A stretch of 6,938 nt of DNA, taken from positions 1-6,938 of the forward strand of contig SOJT01000162.1 in NCBI GenBank assembly GCA_004376485.1, written 5' to 3'. Shown one piece after another: positions 6,427 through 6,938 of this stretch (the first letter of the stretch is position 1; each line of letters begins with the position of its first letter). Position numbers and translations under genes: made by a program. The DNA is from Candidatus Aerophobota bacterium. GTDB lineage: Bacteria; Aerophobota; Aerophobia; Aerophobales; AE-B3A. Under the pieces are notes generated by a model. That model was not told where the DNA came from. It saw only the letters and a list, made by a program, of their open reading frames with translations, and searched no databases.

Positions 6427-6870
6427 TCATATATTATAAACAATAGCCTTCGAGTTTTTCTTCCTATTCTGTCGCTCAACCATGTCCTGTAGAGTTATAG
6501 ATTCCAGGATATTATCTATAGCCTCTTTCATCTCTGCCCAAATGTCTCGGGTTACACAGAGCTGAGCCCGCTGGCAAACTTGAGGATCATCCACGCACTC
6601 CACCGGTGCCATAGAGCCCTCCAGGACTTCCATGATTTCGCTTAATCTTATCTGGGAAGGCAATTTAGCCAAGACGTAACCGCCACGAGCACCACGGATA
6701 CTTCTCACCAGACCGGCCTTGCGCAGAGTAGTGATGGAATGCTCTAAATATTTTTCAGATACCTCCTGCCTCTTTGCTATGTCCCTTAACAGAACGGGCC
6801 CTTTACCAGAATTCAGAGCCAGGTCAAGCATAGCCCTTGCTCCATAGCGGCCTTTGGTAGAAAGTCTCAT
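6427..6870 (-). CDS. Rrf2/IscR-family transcriptional regulator, likely Fe-S or redox sensing
   Basis: From the ATG at 6870 the product is 147 residues and begins MRLSTKGRYGARAMLDLAL, the classic Rrf2-family N-terminus. The winged helix follows (KYLEHSITTLRKAGLVRSIRG with GARGGYVLA), then a cysteine region C92-X6-C99-X5-C105 close to the C92/C98/C104 set that binds [2Fe-2S] in E. coli IscR. The frame extends 16 codons upstream to a TTG, but that TTG sits upstream of the -10 box of a consensus promoter, and the extension (MYNSYNSDRISKRIEK) is not family-like. The ATG at 6870 has AAAGGAT 8 bases upstream, so it is chosen. The gene is separated from rex by 355 bases and has its own promoter. No iscS/iscU or cysteine gene is adjacent, so IscR function cannot be assumed; other cluster-binding family members such as RsrR- or NsrR-like sensors remain possible. 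Confidence 0.92.
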   Translation of the reverse strand: MRLSTKGRYGARAMLDLALNSGKGPVLLRDIAKRQEVSEKYLEHSITTLRKAGLVRSIRGARGGYVLAKLPSQIRLSEIMEVLEGSMAPVECVDDPQVCQRAQLCVTRDIWAEMKEAIDNILESITLQDMVERQNRKKNSKAIVYNI

Positions 6871-6877
6871 TTTCTCA

Positions 6878-6884
6878 ATCCTTT
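6878..6884 (-). promoter_or_regulatory. Ribosome binding site that fixes the Rrf2-gene start
   Basis: AAAGGAT on the minus strand lies 8 bases or less before the ATG at 6870. No comparable site can act for the TTG at 6918, which lies before the predicted transcript start. Confidence 0.7.
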
Positions 6885-6887
6885 TAC

Positions 6888-6904
6888 TAATCCTATCGGA
6901 ATTA
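6888..6904. promoter_or_regulatory. Candidate operator (imperfect inverted repeat) at the Rrf2-gene transcription start
   Basis: On the plus strand TAATCC (6888-6893) and GGAATTA (6898-6904) flank the four bases TATC, an inverted repeat broken by one extra base in one arm. It overlaps the predicted transcription start, a natural place for autorepression. The TCC/GGA core in an AT-rich context resembles operators of some Rrf2-family proteins such as CymR. Assignment to this regulator is inference. Confidence 0.35.
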
Positions 6905-6909
6905 TAACT

Positions 6910-6937
6910 ATTATACAAAGAATAGATTTGATGTCAA
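6910..6937 (-). promoter_or_regulatory. Sigma-70-type promoter of the Rrf2-family gene
   Basis: On the minus strand TTGACA (6932-6937) and TATAAT (6910-6915) are both perfect consensus hexamers separated by 16 bases. Transcription would begin near 6903, leaving a leader of about 33 bases before the ATG at 6870. This excludes the upstream TTG as a start codon. Confidence 0.8.
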
Positions 6938-6938
6938 A

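Noticed and set aside
6871..6918. N-terminal extension of the Rrf2 protein from TTG at 6918
   Set aside because: The TTG lies upstream of the -10 hexamer of a consensus promoter, and the family-typical start MRLSTKGRYG follows at 6870 with a good ribosome site.
1..6938. Mobile elements, CRISPR arrays, tRNA or rRNA genes
   Set aside because: No transposase, terminal repeats, regularly spaced repeats or RNA-gene signatures were seen on either strand.

Overview
The window carries one leftward (minus-strand) redox gene cluster of about 6.9 kb from an anaerobic bacterium. In transcription order it reads: an Rrf2-family regulator, rex, hdrC, hdrB, hdrA, an mvhD/flxD-like gene, an FrhB-like 4Fe-4S protein (flxC-like), and a cut-off gene of the sulfhydrogenase-beta/AsrA family (flxB-like). 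No plus-strand gene is supported. Rex, Rrf2 and sigma-70-type promoters point to Bacteria rather than a methanogenic archaeon, although the Hdr subunits resemble archaeal ones. Base composition is fairly even and slightly AT-rich, and nothing looks foreign within the cluster. The lineage cannot be fixed from this window; a strict anaerobe of a Firmicutes-like or candidate-phylum lineage would fit.

Right part (6072-6938): the Rrf2 gene has a consensus promoter at the window's right edge (TTGACA-16-TATAAT). This promoter shows that translation starts at the ATG at 6870, not at the upstream in-frame TTG. A 355-base gap follows. It holds a second candidate promoter (TTGACA-16-TATTCT with a TGn extension) and an approximately 120-base leader with several CTCAT/ATGAG inverted repeats in front of rex.

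Middle and left part (1-6071): rex is followed after 51 bases by hdrC. hdrC/hdrB and hdrA/mvhD overlap by ATGA, mvhD and the flxC-like gene overlap by 8 bases, and the other gaps are about 20 bases. This looks like one transcription unit running off the left edge.

The best reading is an HdrABC-FlxBCD complex, that is, the cytoplasmic FlxABCD-HdrABC type of NADH dehydrogenase/heterodisulfide reductase thought to perform flavin-based electron bifurcation. HdrA holds the FAD and many Fe-S clusters. HdrB/HdrC form the disulfide-reducing arm. The MvhD/FlxD protein is the [2Fe-2S] bridge, and the FlxC/FlxB-like proteins link to an NAD(P)H-binding flavoprotein (FlxA) that would be expected just past position 1 but is not seen. 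A NADH/NAD+ sensor (Rex) as the first gene fits a module that handles NADH, and the Rrf2 protein with three IscR-like cysteines could add Fe-S or redox sensing.
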